Source: BJGV01 sp965205785 (GTDB lineage: Bacteria > Pseudomonadota > Gammaproteobacteria > Burkholderiales > Nitrosomonadaceae). Taken from it: 64,000 nt of DNA. The notes beneath the pieces are model-generated. The model was not told the origin of the DNA. It ran no database searches and was given only the letters and a program-made list of their open reading frames with translations. The stretch spans positions 1,736,001-1,800,000 of the forward strand of contig OZ242188.1 in assembly GCA_965205785.1 (NCBI GenBank), in the 5' to 3' direction. Positions within the stretch are counted from its first letter, which is position 1; the number at the start of each line of letters is the position of its first letter. The translations under genes and the position numbers were made by a program. Positions 42,554 through 51,527 of the stretch are shown here, one piece after another.

Positions 42554-43961
42554 TCAAAATGAACCGATAGGAAATTCTGATTCAAGTATTAATTCATCAG
42601 CTCCCAGGATATTGATCGTAGATGATGAAGCGGATATTTTGGAGCTACTCGAACTTAAACTTGCTCGAATGGGTATGGAAGTTGAGAGAGCTATGAATAT
42701 TAGTGGTGCAAAACATATGCTGGAACTACATCAGTTTGATTTATGTTTGACTGATATGCGATTACCTGATGGAGAGGGGCTTGAATTAGTACAACATATA
42801 GTTAATTTTTCTATAGACTTGCCAGTTGCAGTAATTACTGCTCACGGTACTACAGAGAACGCAGTTGCTGCTTTAAAAGCTGGAGCATTTGACTATCTTG
42901 CCAAGCCAGTATCTTTGCAACAGTTACGTTCTTTAGTAAAGTCTGCGTTAAATTTGCCCCCGTTAAAGAACAAAGCTTCTTCAGCTTCTGGAGATGAAGG
43001 GGATATGTTACTTGGTGAGTCTACGCCAATGTTGCAATTACGTTCCATGGTTGAAAAGCTATCTCGTAGTCAGGCACCGGTTTATATAAATGGTGAATCT
43101 GGTAGTGGTAAGGAATTAGCAGCAATGTCCATTCACAAAAAAAGTGCACGGCATAGTAAGCCATTTATACCAGTTAACTGTGGTGCAATTCCTGAGAATC
43201 TTATGGAGAGTGAATTTTTCGGTTATAAGAAAGGAGCATTTACTGGTGCAGATACAGAGCGTGATGGATTCTTTCAAGCAGCTGATGGAGGAACATTATT
43301 TCTTGATGAGGTGGCAGATCTGCCGCTTACTATGCAGGTAAAATTATTAAGAGCAATTCAGGAGAAACGAGTAAGAAAATTAGGATCTACACAGGAAGAA
43401 AATGTAGATGTCCGTATTATAAGTGCTACCCATCAGAAATTAACTAATCATATTGAAAATGGTAGGTTCAGACAGGATCTATACTACAGACTTAATGTAA
43501 TTGAGCTTAAAATGCCAGCATTGCGTGAAATGAGAGATGATATTTCATTGATAGCTAATACTATTCTTGCGCAGCTTTGTAAAGAAAATGGAAGAACAAA
43601 ATGTAGCTTAAGTAAAAGTGCGCTGGAAGCACTTATGAAATATGATTTTCCTGGTAATGTACGTGAGTTAGAGAATATCTTAGAGCGTACACTGGCACTA
43701 TGCTCAGATATTGAGATTGATAAAGATGGCTTACAATTGGACTCATTTGAGTCATTGCCTCGTGATGATGCTTTGGTAAAAATTGATACATCAAATGACG
43801 GATTACCTTTACAGGATTATCTTGACAGACTAGAAAAAGAATCTATCGTAGAAGCATTAGAGAAGTCAAAATATAATCGTACTGCCGCCGCAAAACTTTT
43901 AGGAATTACTGTCAGGTCTATGCGATATAGAATTGAAAGGCTTGGACTAAATGATAAATAA
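42546..43961 (+). CDS. pilR: sigma54-dependent response regulator PilR
   Basis: A 471-residue NtrC-type activator. The receiver domain (about 20-135) has DDEAD and the phosphoacceptor Asp in LCLTDMRLPDG. The AAA+ domain (about 155-390) carries Walker A GESGSGKE, the sigma54-contact loop GAFTGA, and DGGTLFLDE as Walker B. A Fis-type helix-turn-helix closes the protein (NRTAAAKLLGITVRSMRYR). Its targets would be sigma54 promoters such as pilA, which is not in this window. Cotranscribed with pilS. Confidence 0.92.
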   Translation: MSDQNEPIGNSDSSINSSAPRILIVDDEADILELLELKLARMGMEVERAMNISGAKHMLELHQFDLCLTDMRLPDGEGLELVQHIVNFSIDLPVAVITAHGTTENAVAALKAGAFDYLAKPVSLQQLRSLVKSALNLPPLKNKASSASGDEGDMLLGESTPMLQLRSMVEKLSRSQAPVYINGESGSGKELAAMSIHKKSARHSKPFIPVNCGAIPENLMESEFFGYKKGAFTGADTERDGFFQAADGGTLFLDEVADLPLTMQVKLLRAIQEKRVRKLGSTQEENVDVRIISATHQKLTNHIENGRFRQDLYYRLNVIELKMPALREMRDDISLIANTILAQLCKENGRTKCSLSKSALEALMKYDFPGNVRELENILERTLALCSDIEIDKDGLQLDSFESLPRDDALVKIDTSNDGLPLQDYLDRLEKESIVEALEKSKYNRTAAAKLLGITVRSMRYRIERLGLNDK

Positions 43962-44025
43962 ATTTTTCTTAATTAATATTCTCGAGATTAAGATAAGCTA
44001 ATTTTGAATTAGAAAAGGCTATTTA

Positions 44026-44568
44026 ATGAAAATTGATGAAGCAGGTTATTTGTCTGGAGTACAATTCATCTCCTCACCAAATTGTGATGAACGTCCATCA
44101 GGAAATGAAATAAGTTTATTGGTAATACATAACATTAGTATGCCGCCGGATGAGTTTACAGGTAATGGGGTGATTGAGTTATTTACTAATCAACTTAACC
44201 CAGATGTTAGTTACTATGAAACTATTCGTGATCTAAGAGTTTCTGCTCATTTCTTTGTTCGCCGGAATGGTGGAATTATCCAATTTGTTCCCTGTGGGAT
44301 GCGTGCCTGGCATGCGGGTGAATCTTGTTGGAATGGAAGAACATGTTGTAATGATTTTTCTATAGGTGTGGAGATGGAAGGAAGTGATACGATACCTTTT
44401 ACTGACAGTCAATATGTAGCTTTAGTTACTCTTACAATAGAGCTGAGTAAGGTTTATCCAATTACAGATATTACAGGGCATTCTGATATCGCACCAAAAC
44501 GAAAAACGGATCCTGGTCCTTATTTTAATTGGAATCAATACAGGGAGGCTTTGTTAACTGCTAAGTAG
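44026..44568 (+). CDS. ampD: N-acetylmuramoyl-L-alanine amidase AmpD
   Basis: A 180-residue zinc amidase that cleaves 1,6-anhydro-MurNAc peptides in the cytoplasm during peptidoglycan recycling. It has LLVIHNISMPPDEF (first zinc His), VSAHFFVRRNGGIIQFVP, CNDFSIGVEMEGSD and the C-terminal ITGHSDIAPKRKTDPGPYF carrying the second His and Asp. No signal peptide, as expected of AmpD rather than AmpDh. It lies 64 bp after pilR on the same strand. Confidence 0.93.
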   Translation: MKIDEAGYLSGVQFISSPNCDERPSGNEISLLVIHNISMPPDEFTGNGVIELFTNQLNPDVSYYETIRDLRVSAHFFVRRNGGIIQFVPCGMRAWHAGESCWNGRTCCNDFSIGVEMEGSDTIPFTDSQYVALVTLTIELSKVYPITDITGHSDIAPKRKTDPGPYFNWNQYREALLTAK

Positions 44569-44659
44569 AGCTGATAGAAATTTTCTATAGATATAAAAAT
44601 AGCGCTACTCGTCATTTAGATTAATAGGTTTCTAGAAATCCGATGAATGTTAGGAGTAT

Positions 44660-46264
44660 TTATACTACACCTTGGTCTAGCAAATACTCTTCATAATTCC
44701 CTTTAAAATCAGTAATTCCATCTGGTTTCATCTCAATGATACGAGTTGCCAATGAGGAAACAAATTCCCTGTCATGAGAGACGAAGATCAAAGTTCCAGT
44801 GTATTTTTCTAATGCGCTGTTGAGTGACTCAATAGACTCCATATCAAGGTGATTAGTTGGCTCATCCATAAGTAATACATTAGATTTCTGTAGAATGAGT
44901 TTTCCAAATAGCATGCGCCCTTGCTCTCCTCCAGAAATTACTTTTACTGATTTATTTACTTCATCACCAGAAAATAATAATCTACCTAATACACTACGTA
45001 CAGCTTGATCATCATCAGTTACCTGTCTCCATTGAGTCATCCAGTCCGTAAGTGATGTATCCTTCTCAAAATCAGTAGCATGGTCTTGAGAAAAATAGCT
45101 ATGACATGCTTTTTCTGCCCATTTTATCTCCCCTTTATCAGGATTAAGATCGCCAGATAAACACCTTAATAATGTGCTTTTACCAATACCATTTGGTCCA
45201 ATGATAGCGACTTTCTCACCAGCTTCAACATTAATACTAAATTTTTTAAATATTGGATTCTCCATGCCAGGGAAATGTTTATCAATACTTTGTATAGATA
45301 CTGCTAGGCGATATAGCTTACTCTTTTCATCAACTTCAAAACGAATGTAAGGATATTGGCGACTAGATGGCTTTATATCTTCTAATTTTATTTTTTCTAT
45401 TTGTCTGGCACGGCTAGTTGCTTGTCTTGCTTTTGAAGCATTAGCTGAGAAACGACTAACAAACGATTGTAATTCTGCAATTTGAGATTTCTTTTTTGCA
45501 TTGTTTGATAACATGCGCTCTCTGACTTGGGATGAGGCAGTCATATATTCATCATAATTACCTGGATAAACACGGATCTCACCATAATCTAGATCAGCCA
45601 TATGCGTACATACACTATTAAGAAAGTGGCGGTCATGCGAGATGATTACGATGGTACTCCTGCTCGCATTGATTACATCTTCTAGCCAGCGAATAGTATT
45701 AATATCAAGATTATTAGTTGGTTCATCCAATAATAAAATTTCTGGATCAGAAAATAAAGCTTGAGCAAGTAGTACGCGTAATTTTAATCCAGGAGCGATT
45801 TCACTCATTAATCCTTGATGCTGAGATAGTGGGATGCCAACACCTAACAATAATTCTCCGGCACGGGCCTCAGCTGAATATCCATCAAGTTCGGCAAAGC
45901 GAGTTTCAAGTTCAGCAGCGTGCATATAATCTGATTCATCAGAATCTGGATTTTCATAGATTGCATCACGTTCTTCCTTTACGCTCCATAATTCATCATG
46001 ACCCATCATCACCGTATCTAGTACCATAGAATTTTCAAAAGCAAATTGGTCCTGACGAAGTTTACCTACACGGTCATTTGTATCAACACTTACGTTTCCT
46101 GAGGTGGAGTCAAGATCGCCTCCAAGAATTTTCATGAAGGTAGATTTTCCGCAGCCATTTGCGCCAATAAGTCCATAACGATTTCCATCTCCAAATTTTA
46201 CTGAGACATTCTCAAATAATGGCTTTGCACCAAACTGCATAGTGATATTGGCGGTATTAATCAA
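44660..46264 (-). CDS. ybiT: ABC-F family ATPase YbiT
   Basis: A 534-residue twin-ATPase ABC-F protein without membrane segments; such proteins act on ribosomes. Walker A motifs are GANGCGKST and GPNGIGKST, Walker B/D-loop LLLDEPTNNLD and LLMDEPTNHLD. The first signature is SEIAPGLKLRVLLAQALF, the pattern I associate with YbiT; the second is ISGGEQGRMLFGK. The linker includes the ABC-F arginine-rich helix (SKARQATSRARQIEKIK). It is convergent with ampD; a small dyad (TAGAAATTTTCTA) lies in the gap. Confidence 0.88.
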   Translation of the reverse strand: MINTANITMQFGAKPLFENVSVKFGDGNRYGLIGANGCGKSTFMKILGGDLDSTSGNVSVDTNDRVGKLRQDQFAFENSMVLDTVMMGHDELWSVKEERDAIYENPDSDESDYMHAAELETRFAELDGYSAEARAGELLLGVGIPLSQHQGLMSEIAPGLKLRVLLAQALFSDPEILLLDEPTNNLDINTIRWLEDVINASRSTIVIISHDRHFLNSVCTHMADLDYGEIRVYPGNYDEYMTASSQVRERMLSNNAKKKSQIAELQSFVSRFSANASKARQATSRARQIEKIKLEDIKPSSRQYPYIRFEVDEKSKLYRLAVSIQSIDKHFPGMENPIFKKFSINVEAGEKVAIIGPNGIGKSTLLRCLSGDLNPDKGEIKWAEKACHSYFSQDHATDFEKDTSLTDWMTQWRQVTDDDQAVRSVLGRLLFSGDEVNKSVKVISGGEQGRMLFGKLILQKSNVLLMDEPTNHLDMESIESLNSALEKYTGTLIFVSHDREFVSSLATRIIEMKPDGITDFKGNYEEYLLDQGVV

Positions 46265-46556
46265 AACTTTCCTTTATCCTTGAAGAAATTTTATGTAAAA
46301 AAACAGCTATTTTATATGGTTTTATGGTTTATTCCGAGGTTCTCTTAACTTAAATTTATTAATACATCTGATTGGTAACGATCTTTTTCTGAGAGATAAA
46401 CCTTTTTTTTATAATAATGTATTAATTCAATCTCTATATAGGATATTAACCAGTCTAAATTTTACTATTGCAACCCTAATAGGTTCAAGTAATCATAACT
46501 ACTGATCTAGGCTAATTCATGTATCATTATGGTTTCAAAAATATGTTTTACGCTCT
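46265..46556. other. divergent intergenic region ybiT/accA
   Basis: AT-rich, 292 bp, between divergent genes, so both promoters must lie here. I could not pick them out with confidence. Confidence 0.35.
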
Positions 46557-47525
46557 ATGAAAGTTACTTTCCTGGAATTCGAACAACCCATAGCTGAACT
46601 TGAAGCAAAGATCGAAGAATTACGATTTGTTCAGGATGGTTCTGCTTTAGATATCTCAGCTGAGATTGCAAAGCTAGAGAAGAAGAGTCAAGCACTTATT
46701 AAAGACGTATACGCAAAACTTACCCCTTGGCAGATATCACAAGTTGGACGGCATCCGCAACGTCCATATACATTGGATTACATAGAGCACCTGTTTACTA
46801 ATTTTGAAGAGTTACATGGAGACCGGAGCTTTGCAGATGATCCTGCTATTATTGGTGGATTAGCTCGTTTTGATGGTCGGACAGTTATGGTTATTGGGCA
46901 TCAGAAAGGACGTGATACTAAAGAGAAAATTTACCGTAATTTTGGTATGCCTAAACCAGAAGGCTATCGTAAAGCTTTACGTTTTATGAAGCTAGCAGAA
47001 AAGTTTTCCATACCAATTATTACATTTATTGATACTCCAGGTGCATATCCAGGTATCGGGGCCGAGGAGCGAGGACAATCAGAAGCAATTGGTCGGAATC
47101 TTTTTGTATTATCAGAACTGAAAGTACCAGTAGTTTGTACTATTATTGGCGAAGGTGGCTCAGGTGGAGCTCTTGCTGTGGCGGTAGGTGATGTCGTTCA
47201 TATGTTGCAATATGCTACTTATTCTGTAATTTCTCCTGAGGGGTGTGCTTCAATACTGTGGAAGAGTGCAGACAAAGCTGCAGAAGCCGCTGAAATTATG
47301 GGGATTACTGCTTCAAGACTTAGAACATTAGGATTGATAGATCAAATCATAAATGAACCGCTCGGTGGTGCTCATCGGGATTACCCTTCAATTATGGAAT
47401 CGGTAAAAAAAGCATTACAGGAATCGCTTGAACAATTACAAGATATTACTTCTGAAGTATTGTTGGAAAAACGTTTTAAGCGATTAATGGAATATGGCAA
47501 ATTCAAGGAAGTCGAAGCTAAATAA
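46557..47525 (+). CDS. accA: acetyl-CoA carboxylase carboxyltransferase alpha
   Basis: The 322-residue alpha subunit of acetyl-CoA carboxylase carboxyltransferase, which with AccD makes malonyl-CoA for fatty acid synthesis. Typical segments are EFEQPIAELEAKIEELR, RPYTLDYIEHLFTNFEELHG, FGMPKPEGYRKALRFMKLAE, IITFIDTPGAYPGIGAEERG, GEGGSGGALAVAVGD and YSVISPEGCASILWK. Normal length. It overlaps the tilS start by 32 nt; the accA-tilS pair is typical of Betaproteobacteria. Confidence 0.97.
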   Translation: MKVTFLEFEQPIAELEAKIEELRFVQDGSALDISAEIAKLEKKSQALIKDVYAKLTPWQISQVGRHPQRPYTLDYIEHLFTNFEELHGDRSFADDPAIIGGLARFDGRTVMVIGHQKGRDTKEKIYRNFGMPKPEGYRKALRFMKLAEKFSIPIITFIDTPGAYPGIGAEERGQSEAIGRNLFVLSELKVPVVCTIIGEGGSGGALAVAVGDVVHMLQYATYSVISPEGCASILWKSADKAAEAAEIMGITASRLRTLGLIDQIINEPLGGAHRDYPSIMESVKKALQESLEQLQDITSEVLLEKRFKRLMEYGKFKEVEAK

Positions 47526-48873
47526 CATTTCTAGTCGTGTTGAAAATATATTACACGAACAGATTCAACAAGATGAACATTTAGTTTTAGGGTTAAGTGG
47601 TGGGGTAGATTCAGTTGTTTTGCTGAGTATCCTTGCTTCTTTCTCCATTAAACTTAAATTTAACCTTACAGCTTTTCATGTTAATCATGGCATTAGTCCT
47701 AATGCAAATAAATGGGAAAAATTTTGCATTGATTTATGTAGTACTAATGGGATACAAATCAAGACTGATAAGATAAAAGTCAGTAGGTTATCAGGCACAA
47801 GTCTTGAGGCTAATGCACGGGATGCGCGCTATAAATTATTTAGAAGTCTAAAAGCAAATTATTTGCTATTGGCACAGCATCAAGATGATCAAGCTGAGAC
47901 TCTATTGTTACAAATGCTACGAGGTGCAGGGGTAAAAGGCCTTGGGGCAATGCCTGTAATTAGAAGTCAAATCGAAGAAGTTGGAGACAAAGTTCTTGAT
48001 TCGGGACCACAGATACTTCGACCATTACTCAATGTGACTCGTAGTGAGATTGAAGATTATGCCCAAGAATATAAATTAAGCTGGGTTACAGATGAAAGTA
48101 ACAATAATGTATCTTTTAATAGAAATTTTTTACGGCATAAAATTTTTCCCTTATTAGAAAAAAGATTCCCTTCTTATCGAACTACTTTTTTACGCACTAG
48201 TCAGCATATGGCGGAAGCAAGTTGTTTGCTAGATGACTTGGCAGAAATTGATCGAATGAAATGCTCTGTGTCAAATCATCTTCAAATCGAAAAATTACAG
48301 GAATTAAGTCTTTTGCGCGCTAAGAACCTATTGCGTTATGACCTTGCTCAGAAAGGTGTAATTCTTCCCAGTACAGTCAAGTTAGAAGATATGCTTCGGC
48401 AATTATTTTCTTCCCGATTAGATACTAAATTACATATTACTTTTGGAGATACTGAGGTTCGTAGTTTTAAAGGTGAGATTTATGTAAGGAAGATAAGTAC
48501 GTTACCGAAGAAGGAATGTAGATTTGTATGGAAAGGTGAAAAGAAATTATCAATTACTGAAGCAGGTGATTCAGTTAGATTTATTCATGAGAAAGGTAAG
48601 GGTATTAATCTAGATAAATTAAAAGAAAAACCAGTTATTATCCGTTTTAGATTAGGAGGAGAACGTATGCGTCCTGACTGTAATCGGCCCTGTCGTAGCC
48701 TAAAGAACCTTTTTCAGGAGGCATCATTTCCTCAATGGGAGCGTGAATCACTACCTTTGCTTTTTAGTGGTGAACATCTTGTATGGGTGCCAGGTATTGG
48801 AGTCGATTGTGCCTTTCAAGCGGGAGTCTCTGATCCGGGCTTAATTGTAAGCTGGCACCATAATTCTGACTAA
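47494..48873 (+). CDS. tilS: tRNA(Ile)-lysidine synthetase TilS
   Basis: A 459-residue enzyme that converts C34 of the CAU-anticodon isoleucine tRNA to lysidine, needed to read AUA codons. The PP-loop LGLSGGVDSVVLLSILA is near residues 32-48, followed by AFHVNHGISPNA, LLAQHQDDQAETLLLQMLRG and WVTDESNNNVSFNRNFLRH. The C-terminal domain (GGERMRPDCNRPCRSLKNLF) is present. The start ATG lies within the accA 3' end; no other start gives the full domain. Confidence 0.95.
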   Translation: MANSRKSKLNNISSRVENILHEQIQQDEHLVLGLSGGVDSVVLLSILASFSIKLKFNLTAFHVNHGISPNANKWEKFCIDLCSTNGIQIKTDKIKVSRLSGTSLEANARDARYKLFRSLKANYLLLAQHQDDQAETLLLQMLRGAGVKGLGAMPVIRSQIEEVGDKVLDSGPQILRPLLNVTRSEIEDYAQEYKLSWVTDESNNNVSFNRNFLRHKIFPLLEKRFPSYRTTFLRTSQHMAEASCLLDDLAEIDRMKCSVSNHLQIEKLQELSLLRAKNLLRYDLAQKGVILPSTVKLEDMLRQLFSSRLDTKLHITFGDTEVRSFKGEIYVRKISTLPKKECRFVWKGEKKLSITEAGDSVRFIHEKGKGINLDKLKEKPVIIRFRLGGERMRPDCNRPCRSLKNLFQEASFPQWERESLPLLFSGEHLVWVPGIGVDCAFQAGVSDPGLIVSWHHNSD

Positions 48874-48886
48874 TTATTTTTTAGTA

Positions 48887-50236
48887 ATGGCAAAATCAAA
48901 ATCAATCTTTTCTTGTACTGAGTGTGGTGGGCAAACTCTGAAATGGCAGGGGCAATGTCCATACTGCCAATTATGGAATACTCTTGTAGAGACTGTAGCA
49001 GAAAAAAGCTCTACACGTTTTACTCATACTAACAAAGTTAGTAAGGTAGAGAACCTTGAAAAAATAAAAACAGGAGAAGAGCCACGATACTTAACTGGAA
49101 TGACTGAATTTGATCGGGTATTAGGTGGTGGTTTAGTGCATGGCGGCATAATTTTACTCGGTGGCGACCCTGGAATAGGGAAGTCTACTTTATTATTACA
49201 GGCACTTTCTTATTTGTCTGATTCATTGGACGTGTTGTATGTAAGTGGGGAAGAATCAGCACGCCAAATTGCTTTACGTGCTAAGCGATTGTCACTTATT
49301 ACAAAAGATGTTCATTTATTAACTGAGATTCAACTCGAAAGAATCCAGGAAGTTTTGATTAAGAATAAACCAAATGTAGCAGTGATTGATTCTATTCAAA
49401 CAATCTATTCTGAATCATTACAATCTGCTCCTGGTTCTGTTGCTCAGGTACGCGAGTGTGCTGCTCAGTTAACAAGAATGGCTAAAGCAAGTGGAACCTG
49501 CATTATATTAGTAGGCCACGTTACCAAGGAAGGTACACTTGCTGGGCCACGTGTGCTTGAGCATATGGTTGATACCGTACTTTATTTTGAGGGGGATACC
49601 CAATCAAGTTTTCGCTTAATTCGTGCTTTCAAAAACAGGTTTGGAGCTGTTAATGAATTAGGTGTTTTTGCAATGACCGAAAAAGGATTACGTGAAGTAA
49701 GTAATCCATCAGCATTATTTCTTTCTCATCATGAGGAACAAATTTCAGGCTCATGTGTAATGGTAACTCAAGAGGGCACTCGTCCGTTACTAGTTGAAAT
49801 TCAGGCATTAGTTGATAAATCACATGTATCAAATCCTAGGCGTTTAAGTGTAGGACTGGAACAAAATAGACTAGCAATGTTGTTGGCAGTGCTACACCGC
49901 CATGTGGGAGTTCCATGTTTTGATCAGGATGTATTTGTTAATGCAGTAGGAGGAGTAAAGATTACTGAACCAGGTGCGGATTTAGCTGTTCTTCTTGCTA
50001 TAGTTTCTTCATTGAAGAATAAGCCATTACCTAAAAAAACAATAGTATTTGGTGAAGTAGGATTAGCAGGAGAAGTTCGTCCAGTACAACGAGGTCAGGA
50101 AAGACTTAAAGAAGCAGCAAAGCTAGGATTTACACAAGCTATTATTCCTAAGGCCAATAAGCCTAAGCATCTGGTTTCCGGTATTGACGTCATACTAGTA
50201 GAGCGCGTAAAAGACGCGGTTACGAAGATGCATTGA
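48887..50236 (+). CDS. radA: DNA repair protein RadA
   Basis: A 449-residue RecA-like helicase that promotes branch migration in recombination. It has the N-terminal zinc finger CTECGG and CPYC, Walker A GGDPGIGKST, the KNRFG motif (AFKNRFGAVNELG), and a Lon-like C-terminal domain (DVFVNAVGGVKITEPGADLA, GEVGLAGEVRPVQRGQERL). Complete. It lies 13 nt after tilS, probably in the same operon. Confidence 0.96.
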   Translation: MAKSKSIFSCTECGGQTLKWQGQCPYCQLWNTLVETVAEKSSTRFTHTNKVSKVENLEKIKTGEEPRYLTGMTEFDRVLGGGLVHGGIILLGGDPGIGKSTLLLQALSYLSDSLDVLYVSGEESARQIALRAKRLSLITKDVHLLTEIQLERIQEVLIKNKPNVAVIDSIQTIYSESLQSAPGSVAQVRECAAQLTRMAKASGTCIILVGHVTKEGTLAGPRVLEHMVDTVLYFEGDTQSSFRLIRAFKNRFGAVNELGVFAMTEKGLREVSNPSALFLSHHEEQISGSCVMVTQEGTRPLLVEIQALVDKSHVSNPRRLSVGLEQNRLAMLLAVLHRHVGVPCFDQDVFVNAVGGVKITEPGADLAVLLAIVSSLKNKPLPKKTIVFGEVGLAGEVRPVQRGQERLKEAAKLGFTQAIIPKANKPKHLVSGIDVILVERVKDAVTKMH

Positions 50237-50280
50237 AAGAACAGTTATTAAGCTGTCGATCAATTTGCGTAGGAATATGT

Positions 50281-51054
50281 ATGAAGAACCAGAGCCAGCT
50301 ATTGATACTTGGAATCTTCTCAGTAGGTATAGTATTGACTCCAATAGTTGTACCACCTATCCCTCAGTCAATTGAATACCATCAATTTATAGACCAGCGC
50401 ACTTATTTTGGCATACCAAATTTTTTCAATGTTATTTCAAATATTGTTCTTTTATTTTCTGGACTGGTTGGCTTTACATTCCTGTTGCGCCCACGAGAGC
50501 TTCTTATAAATAAAACATTTCTTGATCCCTTAGAACGATGGCCTTACCTCATTTTATTCCTAAGTGTAATTATAGCTAGTCTTGCCTCAACTTATTATCA
50601 CTTGGCGCCAGATAATACTCGATTAGCTTGGGACAGGCTTCCAATAGCGATTGGGGTGATGACGTTACTTTCAATTGTATTGATTGAGCGTATTGGTACA
50701 AATATTGGTTTCATCTTATTGCCTTTTTTGATTCTATCTGGGATAGGAAGCGTAATGTATTGGTATTGGAGTGAGCAATATGGCCAAGGCAATCTAAATT
50801 ATTATATTGTTGTACAATTTTATTCTATTCTAGCAATTATCATGCTTGCAAAATGTTTCCATTCTAGATATACCAGAGGAGCGGATATTTATGTGGTTAT
50901 AATTCTTTATACTTTAGCAAAACTTGCAGAAATTGCGGATCATGAGATTTATAGCTTAGGTCAAGTAATAAGTGGACACTCAATTAAACATTTGTTTGCA
51001 GGGTTAGCAGTTTTTTGGATTATATATATGCTACAAAAGCGTATGCCATTATAA
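50281..51054 (+). CDS. ceramidase-like (CREST superfamily) membrane protein
   Basis: A 257-residue seven-helix membrane protein. It resembles the alkaline ceramidase/CREST superfamily: IASLASTYYHLAPDNTRLAWDRLP provides Ser, His and Asp, and HEIYSLGQVISGHSIKHLFAGLA provides the late HxxxH-type cluster that binds zinc. I chose ATG 50281, which has AGGA upstream; a TTG at 50233 overlapping the radA stop would add 16 residues. No nearby gene shows a substrate. Bacterial members are mostly uncharacterised. Confidence 0.65.
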   Translation: MKNQSQLLILGIFSVGIVLTPIVVPPIPQSIEYHQFIDQRTYFGIPNFFNVISNIVLLFSGLVGFTFLLRPRELLINKTFLDPLERWPYLILFLSVIIASLASTYYHLAPDNTRLAWDRLPIAIGVMTLLSIVLIERIGTNIGFILLPFLILSGIGSVMYWYWSEQYGQGNLNYYIVVQFYSILAIIMLAKCFHSRYTRGADIYVVIILYTLAKLAEIADHEIYSLGQVISGHSIKHLFAGLAVFWIIYMLQKRMPL

Positions 51055-51098
51055 AAAAATTTTCTTTTCATTATTTATAAATTTAAAAGGATATTTAC

Positions 51099-51485
51099 GT
51101 GCATCTTTCAGAAGCATACAATCTAATGGGTGGTGAAATTGTTTTGCGTCGTCTTGTAGAGTGTTTTTATGACCTTATGGACGAGGATCCAGACTATTTT
51201 GGTATACGAAAATTACATCCACAAGAATTAAGTAGCTCGCGTGAGAAATTATTTATGTTTTTGTCTGGATGGACTGGCGGTCCCTCTTTATATGTTGAGA
51301 AATATGGAGAGCCACGATTGCGTTCTCGACATTTGCCATTTTCTATTGGGATCGTTGAACGTGATCAGTGGTTATCATGTATGAATAATGCGATGGAAAA
51401 GATTGGATTAGAAATACAACTACGGAGAGACCTGGCGCTAGCATTTGAGCAGACAGCTAATTTTATGCGTAATCAGCCTGAATAG
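51099..51485 (+). CDS. group II truncated haemoglobin
   Basis: A 128-residue truncated haemoglobin (TrHb2, GlbO/YjbI-like) that binds oxygen or nitric oxide through haem. The family opening is AYNLMGGEIVLRRLVECFYD, then the core FLSGWTGGPSLYVEKYGEP and RLRSRHLPFSIGIVERDQW, where the His of RSRHLPF is the proximal haem ligand. GTG start with AAAGGA upstream. A hairpin (TCAGCCT at 51473-51479, AGGCTGA at 51487-51493) overlaps the stop codon but lacks a T run. Confidence 0.92.
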   Translation: MHLSEAYNLMGGEIVLRRLVECFYDLMDEDPDYFGIRKLHPQELSSSREKLFMFLSGWTGGPSLYVEKYGEPRLRSRHLPFSIGIVERDQWLSCMNNAMEKIGLEIQLRRDLALAFEQTANFMRNQPE

Positions 51486-51527
51486 AAGGCTGATAAATAT
51501 CTGCTAAGTATTACAGTAAGTGTAGAG